Position numbers and translations under genes: made by a program. DNA of 64,000 nt, taken from the NCBI GenBank assembly GCA_013365325.1, contig JABVXV010000316.1, forward strand, positions 1 to 64,000, given 5' to 3'. Origin of the DNA: Dipetalonema caudispina. Lineage: Eukaryota; Nematoda; Chromadorea; Rhabditida; Onchocercidae. Below the pieces are notes generated by a model. The model did not search any database. It worked only from the letters and a program-made list of their open reading frames with translations, and was not told the origin of the DNA. Positions 1 through 12,931 of the stretch are shown piece after piece; the first letter of the stretch is position 1; the number at the start of each line of letters is the position of its first letter.

Positions 1-137
<137 letters not shown>

Positions 138-647
138 ATTAATTAATTAATTCGAGTAAAATAGATGAAATAATATACTAATGAACAAATTTAGCACAAA
201 CTGTGACCAAGTCTAAAATCAAAATTTTTTATAAACATTATATATCTTTTCAGATTTAAGATTAAATGAGTTTATGCTATGACATACAATGAAAGTTTGA
301 AATTATTCATTATTAAATTAGAGATCTACGATGAATCTTTGAGTTGTAAATGATTTAAATTTCATCAATGTATAATTTAGCAACAAAATTTTGAATTTCA
401 TTCATTCAGATATTGATTTAGCTATTTTTTGACAATACTACATATAATGACGATTAGTATGACATTACTTCAAATATTTTTAAAATATTAAAATGTTTAG
501 AAATATTAAAAATTGATTGAATATGTAAAGTAACGGAAAAGTTTACCAACTGATACTAGTAATAATGTATTATGTTTACTACTAAATTTTTTTTTGAAGT
601 TGTAAACAAAATTTTGCAACTTTTTTTTTCCTTATTTTCAATTACAG
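138..647. other. AT-rich intron of the K+ channel gene
   Basis: No supported coding exon. The stretch ends in a polypyrimidine run and ATTACAG acceptor at 641-647 that opens the first visible channel exon, so it is read as the 3' part of an intron whose upstream exon lies outside the window. Confidence 0.6.
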
Positions 648-3600
648 TTTAATGGAATATATAGCATGGATTCGTTCCGGTAAATCGATAGAAAAGAAAA
701 ATAAAAATTCATTCCACGATGATGATATTCCATTACTATTGCCCGTATGCTATTTTCGTAATTTTTAAAAATTTTTTCAAAATTATTTTTGCTTTCTTTT
801 ATTTCTTATCTATCATTTCGTTTACGAGCAGCATTCACCGGTCTGTATCCGTTTAATCATTCATTCATTTGTTCTTTTTTCATTCGTTTACTCAATTTTT
901 CAAATACCATTCTTCATTTCATCATTTTTGTTAACTGCAGTTGCAAGAACAAAAAAAAAAAAAAAAAAAAAATGCACTTTGTTTTCATCTTTATAATTTT
1001 ATATTATATTCACTAATAGCTTAACAGTAATATTTATTAATTAATTTAAATAATCAGTATCCTACCTTTGTATTGTATTTGGTAACAAGCGGAAAATATT
1101 TCGAAATTATTTTAGCCATAAACATTTGATCAGCAACAATAATTACTTATCTATTAAATAATTTACAATTCGAATATTTCTTATTCAACAAATGATTATA
1201 AATTTCGCTTCAAATAAATATGATAATTTTTGTCTGAGTATTTCTTTCCTTTACTATCAAATATGATTGTTGCAGCTAATAAATTTCATTCATTCTTATA
1301 TATTTTAAATTAACAATCGATTTTCTATGATTAATCATAAACTAAAGAAACAATATTGAACAAAAAAAATAACTTTCTTAATTTTTGCTTTCATTTCTTT
1401 TCATCCATTAAAATTTTAAATTTTTAATTCCTTTATTTTTTTTTTTCGTCCATTCATTCATTGTCACATGAATACATTAATATATTTTAAGATTGGTATT
1501 ACTATCGGATGGGTATTCTTATGTGCTGCAGTTTTCATGAAATTTGAAAAAGATTGGGATTACTTTAAAAGTTTCTATTTTTTTTTCTGTTCACTTACTA
1601 CTATTGGTTATGGTAAGTTATTTGTACCTGTTATTAGTCTTATTATAAATTTTATTCAACATTATTTACTTAATTTTGCAACAGCGTTACTACGCATTTT
1701 AAAAATTCCTCAGAATCCCTGTTTTTTTTTTTTTCATCCTTGCTTATAAACATTTTAAAGATTTTGTTTTAAATTGAAACTTACAAATATGTAATTTAAA
1801 TTTCAATGCAAAAGTTAAATAATCGAGTTTCAAAATATTTTTAGGCGATGTAACACCAACAAATTCAGTGGATATGTTTGTGATATTTGGACTGATAATG
1901 ATTGGACTTGCATTATTTAGTATGTGTATCAATGTTCTTCAAATTAAGCTTGAATGGTTATTTGAGGAATTGCTGGTAACATCGTTAGAGGAGTACAAAC
2001 AAAAAGGTGTTCCAGCTGAAAAAATAAAAGTTCCGGTAAAATAAATTCTTTATTTTTGTACTTAATTATTGAACTTTAAATCTGAATTCAACAAATAAAA
2101 ACTACTGAACTATATGAGTTTAATAAAGTCTTATTTATTTCTGACTAAGAAATCATAGAAGATGTATGAAGTAACATGATCATGATTTATGTATGATAAT
2201 CTTGGAAGTATGTACAACTACTATTGGTGACTACTTCAACAGTTTTACGGCGTCAGCGTAATCTTACTGAAACTCAACAAAAACTTAGGTTTTGGTTCAG
2301 GCTTAAAAAAATTTCATCAAAGAAATTCCTAAACATCCAATCGAAACATTCATTAGATGGAATAAAATATTTTCTATAATTAATGCTTCGTTCTCTGCAA
2401 AATTTTTCAATAATTCTTGAAATGATGGATTAATATCAAAAACAGTAAAATTTTATAATTTTCAGTGAAAGAATTGAAGGAGCATTACATTATTGTTTCT
2501 CTTACTTTACTTCCAGAAATTTATAATATCACAATTAACTCTAAAACATTGAAATGGAAAAAAAAGGAATTAAAATTAATTAAATCAATGACTTAAATTC
2601 GTAGTAACTATTTACTCGATTTTAGACGAAGATAGATTTTCATTCTTTGTGGCGTATGTGGCGCAAACATAGGCTTCAACGAAAAATTCAACGTAAAGAT
2701 ACAATCTCAAATACGACATTACCACGATTCAAACGTGATCAGCGAGCACTCGCAGAACATATACGTCGTGCACTGTGCATGGTAATTAATCACTTGGATT
2801 TTAATTGGTTTTTAAACAGTTCTTCGAATCATCATGATGATTCAAGACTATGTATCATGGTTATGTGTGTCACGATAAATGATGATTCAAGAATGTTGAA
2901 GATTATAATGATAGTTTTATTATTTTAAGCTATCAAATTTTTGAGGCATTATTAAAGAAGTACGACGGAAAATGATGTCATAAATGGAGCTAATTTAGTG
3001 ATTTTTTCATTTTCATGAAAAATTTAATGTTATTTTTTCGAAAACAGTTGAAAATTAATCGAACTAAAAATCAGTTATCTTTATTTTTGGGCAAAAATTT
3101 ACATATATGTTAATTATTTAACTTTAGTTATTTCTCTTCAATCATATTATATTACTATAACTTTCTGTTGTATTCAGCCAATATATTCTTTCTTAGATAA
3201 TTCTAATAAAAATTATGATGATATTAGAAAGGAAAACTAATAATATTTAGGAAGAATGCTAAAAAAAAATAACGATTCAGATAAGCGAAGGTACCCAAAC
3301 TGACGAACATATTGCTCAAGCATACATTAATATGGATAATAACAAATATTTCAACGAAGTATCCTGCTCCCAATTATCTATGCTACCTGTGATAGAAAAT
3401 GATGCACATCCTGTTAGAACCAATATGAAGTTAATTTTTAAATTTTATGATATTACTGTTAATTATTGAATCCAACAAAACTATCAAAAATACAATAATT
3501 CAATTTCCCAAATATAATTTTTGTTTGTTTTTTTGATTATAGTGGTAACAGATTATGAATGGGTAACATTTTCCAGGGCTAGATGTATGTGACCCCACCG

Positions 3601-5376
3601 ATATAGCATGAATTCAACCATTGAATTTGCTTTCATTTTATAGCCATCAAGTAATGGTTGTGTCACCGCAAATATATGAACCACAAAAATTGTGCATGAA
3701 AACAATTGTTGATACATCAGCTATGTTACCAAATATTTCAAATCTAAGTTTGTCTTTGTAAATTTGCGCAATTTATACTCAATTTTGTCATATTACAAGT
3801 TAAAATTAAAATTAAACGAATAGCTATTTCAATCTTGCTTAGGATATCAAATGTATTGTATTGGTTATCTTGTGTACTAAAAAATTTCACTTCAGATAGC
3901 ATACATATAATATTAATTGGGCGATTGATTAATTAGGCGAAAGGATAGCCATATAAATTAATGAAATAGATTTCTAATCTGAAAACTAACTAATTAAATT
4001 ATGAATTAGATATAAGAAGTAATAATTGCTTGAAAAAAAAAATGAAAAACGAAGCAAATAAATACAAAAATAAAAAATGCTCATAAGAATAATTTTTCTT
4101 CTTTTCTAATCACACAAAATTGTGAACTTAACTCGATTATTTCAACATATTAGAAATATATCAATATCGATTGATTTTTTTTTTTTGTGTGTTAGAATTT
4201 TCAAACAAGTTCAACTGATCATGTATATGACACCTTTTTACTTTTCCTGAAAAAAAAAAAAAAAAAAAAAACTATGGGTGAAATTAATTAAACCAAAGCA
4301 TTTATTAACACTGCATTTTCTTTAGGTGATCAGCAATCAACTTCAGTAGATGAATCACAAAGATTGACAATTGTTAAAACCGCAGAAACTGCACCATTTA
4401 CATCACGAACATTGGAAACACCGTATTATATGTATACAAGTCCAAAAGCTAAACAGGTAACATTTTTCCATTTTTTTTTTTTTCTCAATTAAAAGCGATA
4501 TGATATATTTTTATATCGGGAAGGTGTAATTTTTAAATTTTTGAAAACCATAAGTATATCCTACATAAATTAGCAATTAATGCCAGTTTTTTTTTTTTTT
4601 TTTCATGGATTGGATTTCAAAATTGATTGTTACAGATTTTAAATAATGTCGACATTTCACAATATTATTTCAATAGTTTATGGTGATATTCATAAAAATC
4701 TGAAAGAGCTGTTGAAAAAAGTCTATAACAAATATATATTCCCAGTTATCCATTTTATTTCATCAATTTCGTTAAACATTTACAGTACTGCTTTATATTT
4801 TCAAAGAATTTCATTGTAATTCAAAATTATCCAATGCTTGCAATCCTGACATACTGCGATGACTTATATTGAACGGATTCTGTGATGATAATATATTTTA
4901 TAATGAAATTATATATCTTAAATTATATACCGTCTTATTTTGAATAATATGATAGTATACTATAGAAATGTATCGATATACTTTATTAAATAACACAATA
5001 ATATCGTTTAATTGCTAAATTAGCAAATCTTAATTAACAAAATAATACACTTTAATTTACTCGAAAGTATGTACCAAACTTATTTTACTTAATATACTAT
5101 TTGGTGATACGTTCTAACATTATATTTCGAATATATTTTATAATTTATTTTAAATAATACATCTTGAATTTTTTCCGAATTCTCTTTGGTATATTTCAGA
5201 TATATACCGATGAATTGCATCGATTAATTGCCGAGGTAAAAGCACGAATTGATGATTGTCGTGCATTGGCAAATAGCAAAAGTAATATGCAATTTGGTAG
5301 AGCTGAACAATCTAGCAAAAGTGGTACACAATCCGATGGAACTGGACAATCTTCAACCGATAAAAATAATTCTTGA
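648..5376 (+). CDS. Two-pore-domain (TWK family) potassium channel, 3' part
   Basis: Leak-type K+ channel subunit of the plasma membrane, 5' incomplete. Exons by splice consensus and phase: 648-744, 1492-1612, 1845-2035, 2626-2781, 3281-3429, 3644-3747, 4326-4456, 5200-5376; every junction is in phase. The first exon is the cytosolic loop after TM2 (LMEYIAWIRSGK). Then come TM3 (IGITIGWVFLCAAVF), the second pore helix and selectivity filter TTIGYGD split across exons 2/3, and TM4 (VIFGLIMIGLALFSM), followed by INVLQIKLEWLFEEL. The remaining ~230 residues are a cytosolic tail: a basic stretch (WRMWRKHRLQRKIQRK), Ser/Thr-rich segments, a short helical piece (DELHRLIAEVKARI) and a Ser/Gly/Gln-rich end. 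TM1, the first pore loop and TM2 must lie left of the window. Family assignment is firm; the TWK paralogue is not resolved. Tail exons 5-7 rest mainly on phase agreement. Confidence 0.85.
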
Positions 5377-5573
5377 TAATTTCCCTGTTTTTTTTTTTCC
5401 CCCTCAAATATAGTAATTGACAGAAAAGCAAAAAAAAAAAAAAAAAAAAGGCAATTAGAGAATTGGATAAAAGAAAAAAAAAAAGATACTTATAAAAAGT
5501 ATTTTTGTAAGTAGAGGTTAATTTTCAAAATTATTCATTTTGGCTAAAATTTTTGCCATATCAATTTCAAGTT

Positions 5574-5579
5574 AATAAA
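5574..5579 (+). terminator. Polyadenylation signal of the K+ channel gene
   Basis: AATAAA about 200 nt after the channel stop codon, the first good hexamer downstream. Confidence 0.4.
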
Positions 5580-6658
5580 TCATGAAATTATGTATTTTCA
5601 TATAAGAAATGAATATAGATTACAGAGAATCTTGTAAAATTGGAAAGCAAAAAGGATCCTCGAAAAATAATGGGCAAATTGAAAAATAAAATAGAAAGCA
5701 AATTATAAAAACAAAATGTTGTTAAATATATTTCATTCCATGAGTAAACTTGTCTTCTTATACATTGTGTAATAAAATCTTATTTGCGCTCATTAATAAG
5801 GATTAATAACAAAAGAATAAATTTCTCTCTTCCCATAGATAGTATTATCACATTATTACTGAATACTTATTCTGTTATATTCCAGATGAATGTAACAAAA
5901 TAAGCAATATCATCTTTTAATTTGATATTTATCTTTATGATAATACTTGTAATTTATGCTGTTTATGATATATGTTATGATGATTTTTAAATATTGATGG
6001 ATAAACAGGATGATATCAAATTATCAAATCATTGGAAAAAAAAAAAAAAGATTTCACGAATTGATGAGAAAATATAACTTTTCATTTGCTAAGGAAATTT
6101 CTTTTTTTTTTTTAAATGATTGGAAATTTTTTGGATTGTTGAAATTTTTCAAATTGCTGAAATTTTTCCTGTATGCTTTGAAAAACTTTAGAACCATTGA
6201 AAATTGTTTAATTTGATGGAAATTTTCCCTGCCTGAGCTATAATCAATGGGTGGAAAATATTCCTACCATTTCTATCAAATCATTCAAAAATCACAATGA
6301 AGCGAGAGAATGAGAAGACTATAAAAATAGTGCTGCTTTCTAATTCTCTATCCTTTATCAATCTCTCATCATGCACTTTACCCATTCTTTTCGTATTTGT
6401 CTGATCGTCTCGTCCAAAGAATGTCTCATAATACGGATGTGAAGGAAATTTTTAAATTGAAAATTCTGCCGGTAATAATGAATTTGAATAGTTTGTGAAG
6501 GGATGAGGTGAGATGGCTGATCTTCGACCTTGACCTTTATTAATTAATTTACTGAGTAATAGCATTATCGATAGAATAGGTTTGTTGATATTCTGATGAA
6601 GAAGATTTAGGGTTATAATATATCCATCAAAGGCATTTTAAAAATATAGACATATTGC
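5580..6658. other. Intergenic region, K+ channel to Aurora kinase
   Basis: AT-rich spacer. The 6010-6216 open frame is made of poly-A and poly-T codons and is not supported as a gene. The 6230-6560 part is less AT-rich and probably holds the promoter of the kinase gene, but no specific site is recognisable. Confidence 0.5.
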
Positions 6659-6660
6659 AG
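6659..6660 (+). promoter_or_regulatory. Possible trans-splice acceptor of the Aurora gene
   Basis: ATATTGCAG ends at 6660, ten bases before the ATG. A 3' splice site this close to the start with no upstream exon in frame is the usual arrangement for spliced-leader addition in nematodes. Inferred from position only. Confidence 0.45.
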
Positions 6661-6670
6661 AAATCCTACA

Positions 6671-8683
6671 ATGGATAATAAGCAATCAACAAGAAACGAT
6701 GTTAATGCTGAAAAAACTACTATTACTAATACTCGACAAAAGACTCGTGAATGGACACTGAATGATTTCGAAGTTGGCCGTCCTTTAGGTCGAGGCAAAT
6801 TTGGTAATGTATATTTGGCTCGAGAAATTGAATCCAAATTTGTGCTTGCCCTTAAAGTTGTATACAAAGCACAGTTGGGATCAAATAATTTGAAGCGTCA
6901 ATTACAACGTGAAATCGAAATTCAGTACCATTTGAGGTGAACATTTCGGGTTGATACTTATATGTCTTGCGGCTTGGGATAAGCATTTAAAGCTTATTGT
7001 TTAGAAGAAATCTATGTAATTAATTTCAATTCCTATCATCGTGTTGCTGTTATTTGTTTTGACTTGAATTGTGAAAGTAATTTGCTTGTTTCATGCCTGA
7101 TCGAAATTCAGTACTGTTTCAGGCATCCAAATATTTTGCGCTTGTATGGATATTTCCACGATAAGGACCGCGTTTATCTGGTCTTGGAGTTTGCTCCGAG
7201 AGGAAGTCTATTCCAACGTCTTCAGGAGGTAATACGATAGTGCAATTTACTTACATCCTAAACAGGAAAAACTAAAAACTGGATAGATTGTTTCATAGTT
7301 GCTTAGATGTACAACAACTATGTATAATTTTGTATCTTCTTCATTTGGAAGTGAAATTCCAATTCAGATGAAAACGTTTCCACCCGAACTAGCTGCCAAA
7401 TATATGTACCAACTGGCATCAGCTATGGAATATTGTCAACAAAAGAAAGTGCTGCATCGAGATTTGAAACCTGAAAATGTTCTTATTAGTGCAAATGGTG
7501 ATTTGAAAATATCAGATTTTGGATGGTCGGTACATGAACCATCATCAAAGTTTGTTCATTATCAGTACTAATATAAGTTGGGAAATCAGAGATTTTCAGA
7601 AGTTGTGCAAAAACCGCAAGGTCTCATGGAATAGTTATAGAATGATACGGTTGCATGCTGATATTGCTCTCATATTTTATACTTCTATGGGTTACCTTGG
7701 TTATTACGAATATTTGATAAATTGTTACGTAATGAATATTTTGACTTATAAGAATTCTTCCAGAAGAACTACAGTGTGTGGTACTTTGGATTACTTAGCA
7801 CCGGAAATGGTTCCGAACGGAACGCATGATTCTATGGTTGATAACTGGTCTCTTGGCGTCATGCTCTATGAATTCTTAGTTGGGAAACCTGCATTTGAAG
7901 CAAAGGTATTCATGCCCTGAATATTCCTTATTATTTTCTTTTATTATGCAAATGTTCTTAGAATAACTTACTTGCTTCCTTAACTATCGATAACTGCAAA
8001 TAAGTATAAAGCGGTTATAAGTCCGAGGAACTTGAAAGTTATTTTAATTATACATCTAATTTACCTGTCTGGTAAGAAATCCTTCTAGTTCAGTTGCTCA
8101 AGCTAGAAATCGAATTCCTGCTCAGTATGACCCTATTTTATATCATCAAAATACTTCAGACATACCAGGATACGTTCGATAATATTCGTAGATGCAAGTA
8201 TGCCTTTCCACCTGAAGTACCGCATGGTGCAAGAGATCTTATATCAAAAGTTTGTTTGTGTTTTATTTTTCAAGACAAAATTCTCGATTGTATCTAATCT
8301 TAGCTTAGATTTAATTTTGTTTATCTGAAGATAAGTGAGCGTTTTATCTTAATTCTTTGCTTTTTTTTTTGTTTTTTTGCTTACTAAAACTGTTATTTTA
8401 TGCTGAAATGTTCTTTGGAAGAAATAGAAATTATACACGTACTTCTAAAGTTGTTTTGTAAGTTCGCTTTTGTCACTCTATTTTCATGATTCTAAATTGC
8501 TGGGCCATTTTTTTAGTTGTCGTTAGTCTTGAAAATAGTTTTACTTACGCGATCAAGTTTCAGCTTCTACAAAAAGATCCAACTAAACGCTTACCGTTGA
8601 AGGACGTCCTGAACCATTCATGGATACAAGAAATGATTACAAAAGATATGAATCAAGACACGGTGGCCAAAAAATGTCTTTAA
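6671..8683 (+). CDS. air-2: Aurora serine/threonine kinase (Aurora B / AIR-2-like)
   Basis: Mitotic kinase for chromosome condensation, kinetochore error correction and cytokinesis (family knowledge). Exons 6671-6936, 7123-7228, 7368-7549, 7764-7905, 8160-8249, 8564-8683 join in phase to 301 residues. Visible motifs: glycine loop GRGKFGNV (40-47), ALKV lysine 62, [18 protein letters not shown], hinge [11 protein letters not shown], catalytic HRDLKPEN (154-161), DFGWSVH (174-180), activation loop [15 protein letters not shown] with the regulatory Thr (186-200), DNWSLGV (211-217), and a final-lobe KDPTKRLPL. The N-terminal extension is only ~30 residues and AAKYMYQ resembles the worm AIR-2 type, so B-type is favoured; A-type is not excluded. 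Oddities: the subdomain IX motif is DNW where relatives have D-L/I-W, and the stretch between FEA and TY is a few residues shorter than usual. Confidence 0.93.
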
Positions 8684-8711
8684 AAAAAATAATATGTCTA
8701 GTGCTTTTTAA

Positions 8712-8717
8712 AATAAA
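8712..8717 (+). terminator. Polyadenylation signal of the Aurora gene
   Basis: AATAAA 29 nt after the TAA stop. A second AATAAA lies near 8896. Either would give a short 3' UTR. Confidence 0.45.
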
Positions 8718-10856
8718 TAGTGTTTGCTGTGGTTACTGAAATGGTAACGCTAAGGAACGATAACTTCTAGAAAACAATGGATATCAAAGTATTGCTTCAT
8801 ATGTTCGTTATATCTTTCAAGAAGTTCGGTGCTTTGATAAGGGTGGAAAGTGAACTACTTTCTTTATTTCCGCAAGGTTTAAGCTTCCCAGTCTAAATAA
8901 AATTCTGTGTTGCGTGGAATAAAATTGTTCCCTTTGTAATGTAAGTTTTACTATTCTAGTTTATCGTATTTGTAACTTATTTAGCATTCTTGAAATTGAC
9001 TGATTTGTTGGATATCCATCGTATTTGTTTTCAGCATATATTGTCGGTGCTAAATGATGTAAGTACAGATGTTTTTTCTCATAATAGATGTTTTGAAATT
9101 TTTCTTTTCATTTAACAGACGTTTAATAGTTTCCCTTTTCATGTGACACGTGTTTGACAGCTATTGTAGAAAGCTATCCTTTCCACGTGACTCACGTATT
9201 TGATATTTTTTATTCTCCGCACGACACATGTGTGGTAGTTTTTTCTACTTGTAGAGATTTCCACGTAAAAATATTTGATAATTAGTAGGATTGGATTGAT
9301 AAGCTTCACGAAAGATATTGTTGTTCAAATGAACTCTTTTCAATGAACATCATATAAATACATATTCATTGAAAATTTTATCAGGGAGGTGGGGCAAAAG
9401 ATTTCATACACCTGACAGGTTTTCAAGATTTCATCGATTTTTTCGGTGATTCTGAATTCTGGAAGATTAGCAATGTACACTGAAGCCTATCCTTGAAAAA
9501 GAAGAAAATAAGGTATTAGAATATAGATCTGACAATTCAAATTTAAACTACTTAAACCTCAAATCTCCAGCATTTTGTCAAAACTTTGATCGTAGGTTTG
9601 TTTCTTCATCAACTGGGGAGTACTATAAAATGGTTAGAACAGTAATTTCCATGATAACGGTAAGGTTGACTGTGAATAATCGGTTGGATGTGGCACCCAA
9701 TATATTTAACCTTAAATTATATTTGTCTCCTTGTCTTTCTAATCTCTTTCCTTTTTTTTTTTTTTTTTTATATACTTATATATTATATTTTTGATATGGA
9801 ATCGAAATCGATGTTACAATTATATTATTGTGTAAAGAAATATAATGGTACTGCTAGTATAATACATTTTCAAATTCTAATACAACTGAATCATCACTCA
9901 TGACTTTTCTGTCTAAATTCACAATTTTTGTTAAGCATTTCTGGAACTGTTTCTTTTTTCGTAAGCTCTATTTTATCTATAACAATCGAACCGGTTATGA
10001 ATTTGTGGATATCGTGCAATCTTGGGAATGATGCAAAATTTATGTATTCATCGAATTAGTGATTGTATTCCCTTCAGTTATCATCATTTCCTAAAACACT
10101 TTTGTTCCTTGAATGTAAAATTCGTATATCATGAGATGTTTTTGTTTATCTTTGTTCTGAACAAATTTTACATATACGTAACAATTCATCTCAGTTATAA
10201 TTGTTTCATGTAATTGCACTTTATATTATGCATTATTTGTAAGTTTGAGTAAACATATGAGATCTTTTAACAGTCAGCTAAACTAAATAAAATAATCAGT
10301 AAGATTGAATTCCATTAATTTGTCAATTCTTTAATCTGAAGTGAGGTTAGGTTCCATCCTAAACCGGTGTTCAACGCTGTTATAGACGATAGAAGGTTTT
10401 GACACGGATTCATTTGTTCGGTATGAAAGTGTTAAAAATGGAATACAATTTAAACAGGTGAGGTTTCTTTAATTAACCGAAAGGTGGGGAAGGGGAAGGG
10501 TTCATTTTGTCACCCAAGAAGAGAATGCGGGGTTGGGGATGTTACTCTAAGGTACACTAAGTTTGTTGGTCTTTTTTTTTTTTTTTTCTTTAGTAGTGAC
10601 CCATTTAAGGTATTTTTCTTGTAGCATTAGCGTAGTTTTAATTTAACATGTATGATATGATAACTTTTTTTTATCTCCCTTTTCACAAACTGATCAAATA
10701 ATGAAATACTTCATGATGCATACATCATTAATTAATTAATTACTCGAGCTTTTTTTTTTTCTCTCGTTATTATTATTTCTTTAAGAGGAAAAAAAATGTT
10801 TTTACTTTTTAGGAAAGTCCTGAAGAAGACGTATTGAATTTTTTTTTTTGTTGAGG
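8718..10856. other. Intergenic region, Aurora to MRT4
   Basis: No gene I can support. It contains a short exon-like patch at 8985-9059, a cluster of CACGTG-type palindromes at 9135-9275 (separate entry), a poly-T run near 9750, and a G-rich stretch AGGTGGGGAAGGGGAAGGG near 10480. Open frames at 9688-9903 and 10022-10213 are low-complexity and lack splice or codon support. Confidence 0.5.
9135..9275. repeat. Degenerate ~40-bp repeat of CACGTG/ACATGTGT palindromes
   Basis: Four imperfect units, each a pyrimidine run followed by a CACGTG-like core and usually a TTTGA or similar tail. Cores: ATGTGACACGTGTTTGA (about 9141), CCACGTGACTCACGTATTTGA (about 9183), CACGACACATGTGTGG (about 9220), CCACGTAAAAATATTTGA (about 9261). 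CACGTG is at 9147-9152 and 9184-9189; the perfect palindrome ACACATGTGT is at 9224-9233. It could be a decayed minisatellite or a cluster of E-box/bHLH-type binding sites. Confidence 0.55.
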
Positions 10857-12931
10857 ATGCCAAAATCAAAACGTGAAGTGGATGGTAATTTTTTCATGAA
10901 ATTTATTTGTATTGTAACTTTTTCTTTTCTGAATTTTTTTTTCTGCCGGATAGCTCAGAGGATTGATTAGGCTGTATGTAGCAGTACTTCTTTTTATGTG
11001 ATTACATCATGTAATCTTTAATTTATTTATACTGTAAATTTTTAGTATTCATACAGATAAGCAATAAAAGAGTTTGTAAGAACTTGTCCATTCTGATGGA
11101 AGGCATATATTTCTGCAAGTGTTCTTTTTTTTTTTTTTTTTGTTTAATTGTACTATGTTGAAGTCTTGGTAAAATACAACAAATTAAAGATTAAACTTCA
11201 ATAAAGACAAGAAAAAGGATTATGATGTCTGTTGTTGTTTCATTTTGACTTTTCAGAATTGTTGCAGTCTTTTAATGGAAGCTAACTAAAACTTAACTAG
11301 TTCCATTTTGTGCCTTCCATTACATGTTACTACCATTTGATCTTTAATTTAAATACGCAAATAAAGACACTTTTTTTTTGCTTTTGCATTGTCTTATTGT
11401 TATTATTACATTGTCGTTTTCAGTGTCTTTAACCCGGGTAAAAAAAAAGACGAAAGAGCAGAAGATAAAGTTAGTTGACGAAATACGAAAATGTGTTGAT
11501 GCATACGAAAATTTATTTGTTTTCGGAATTGAAAATATGCGCTCAACGAAGTTCATTGAAGTAAGATATAATTCTTTTTGAATGATCAGTTGTAAAGCAA
11601 ATAATAATTGAATGTTTTTGCTTTATTGCTTTAGCTGAATGCCAAGCCATTTGGCTATTAACATTGCCGACTGTTGTTTAATTAGAAAGAATTTTATTGA
11701 AAATATTGAATCTGAATCTCCTTTGACATTTTATTGGCTGTAGTAAACATGGGAGATCTTTAGAAAAAGAAATTTGATGGTTTTCTGCAGTTTTTTTTCG
11801 TGATCTGTTCCACAATTGTGTAACGTGAAAAGTAGAGATGTTTTCTCTTGTTATTTTCAGGTTCGACAAAAATATAAAAGTAATTCACGTTTCTTCTATG
11901 GCAAAAATAATGTTATGGCGATAGCGTTGGGCAAAAGTCCATCCACAGAATATGCGCGTGAATTAAGCAAGGTTGGGAATACCTTATCAGAATTAATGGT
12001 TTTTGAAGTGTTTCAATTTTGATTGTCGGAAATGCAGGATACAAAGCAGTTTTTTTTTTCTTTGATGATTCATAGATGCATGGAAAATGCTCAATAAGTT
12101 TCTATTAGTCTGATAAGTCCCTAATAATTTTCGTTAAAGGTCAGTGGCGTGTTGAAAGGAGAATGTGGTTTGATGTTTACAAACGAAGATCGAGGAGCTG
12201 TTAAAAAGTAAGTTATCAGTCTGGAAATTTTCCAAAATCATTAATAGATCGTTATCTGTCATCCAGAAGATTTACTAAGGGTTTCTCCGCAGTTTGGTAA
12301 ACTTTATTCCGAATTATTTTAGCATGCCTTTTCTGGTTTGAATTTCTCGAAATATCGCATTCTGTTGTGTTTTAGATATTTCGATGAGTTGCACATGTCA
12401 GACTTTGCTCGATGTGGTCAGATTGCAGTTAGTACGGTCGAACTATGTGAGGGACCGCTAATGCAGTTTCCGTTTTCTCTTGAACCACAACTCAGGAAGC
12501 TTGGTTTACCAACTAAATTGGAGAAAAGTAAAATATTGTCACAAATCTTGTCTTGATACTGTCAAGTCCCCTTCCTGCAAATAATTCAGCTTTGTTTTGG
12601 TGACTCTAGAACTTAAAACTTAAATCATTGCTTCAATACATCTTTTCTGATAGCAGCCGTATGTATCCAATCATGGCCATGCGTGTTACATCCAGTAATA
12701 TGTACAATAAGAGCTCCCTCGAGATGTTACATCCTGTAGTTGCGAAATATTCCGGTTTAAATTTCAGGTGTGGTGACGCTGATATCTCATCACGTTGTTT
12801 GTAAAGAGGGTGATAAGTTAACAGCCGACCAGTGCAGGTTATTAAAGTTTCTTGATTGCAAGATGTCTACATTTCATGTAAAACTTTCTGCTCACTGGTC
12901 TAAACAGAAAGGTTTCACTTACATTACCTAA
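10857..12931 (+). CDS. MRTO4: MRT4 homologue, 60S ribosome assembly factor
   Basis: Nucleolar relative of stalk protein P0 that holds the P0 site on pre-60S particles and is exchanged for P0 late in maturation (family knowledge). Exons 10857-10884, 11424-11560, 11861-11971, 12140-12207, 12376-12527, 12768-12931 join in phase to 219 residues, close to the ~240 of human MRTO4. Family signatures in order: MPKSKREVDVSLT start, IRKCVDAYENLFVFGIENMR, FFYGKNNVMAIALGKSPS, GECGLMFTNED, CEGPLMQFPFSLEPQLRKLG, and VVTLISHHVVCKEGDKLTADQ near the C-terminus. The start is fixed by the conserved MPKSKR. A pyrimidine-rich acceptor at 10802-10812 lies ~45 nt upstream and may be a spliced-leader site. The first exon is only 28 nt. 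An AATAAA is at 13407-13412. Confidence 0.95.

Noticed and set aside
10944..10990. tRNA-like start (GCCGGATAGCTCAG)
   Set aside because: It resembles the 5' half of a tRNA, but there is no anticodon arm, T-arm or acceptor complement downstream.
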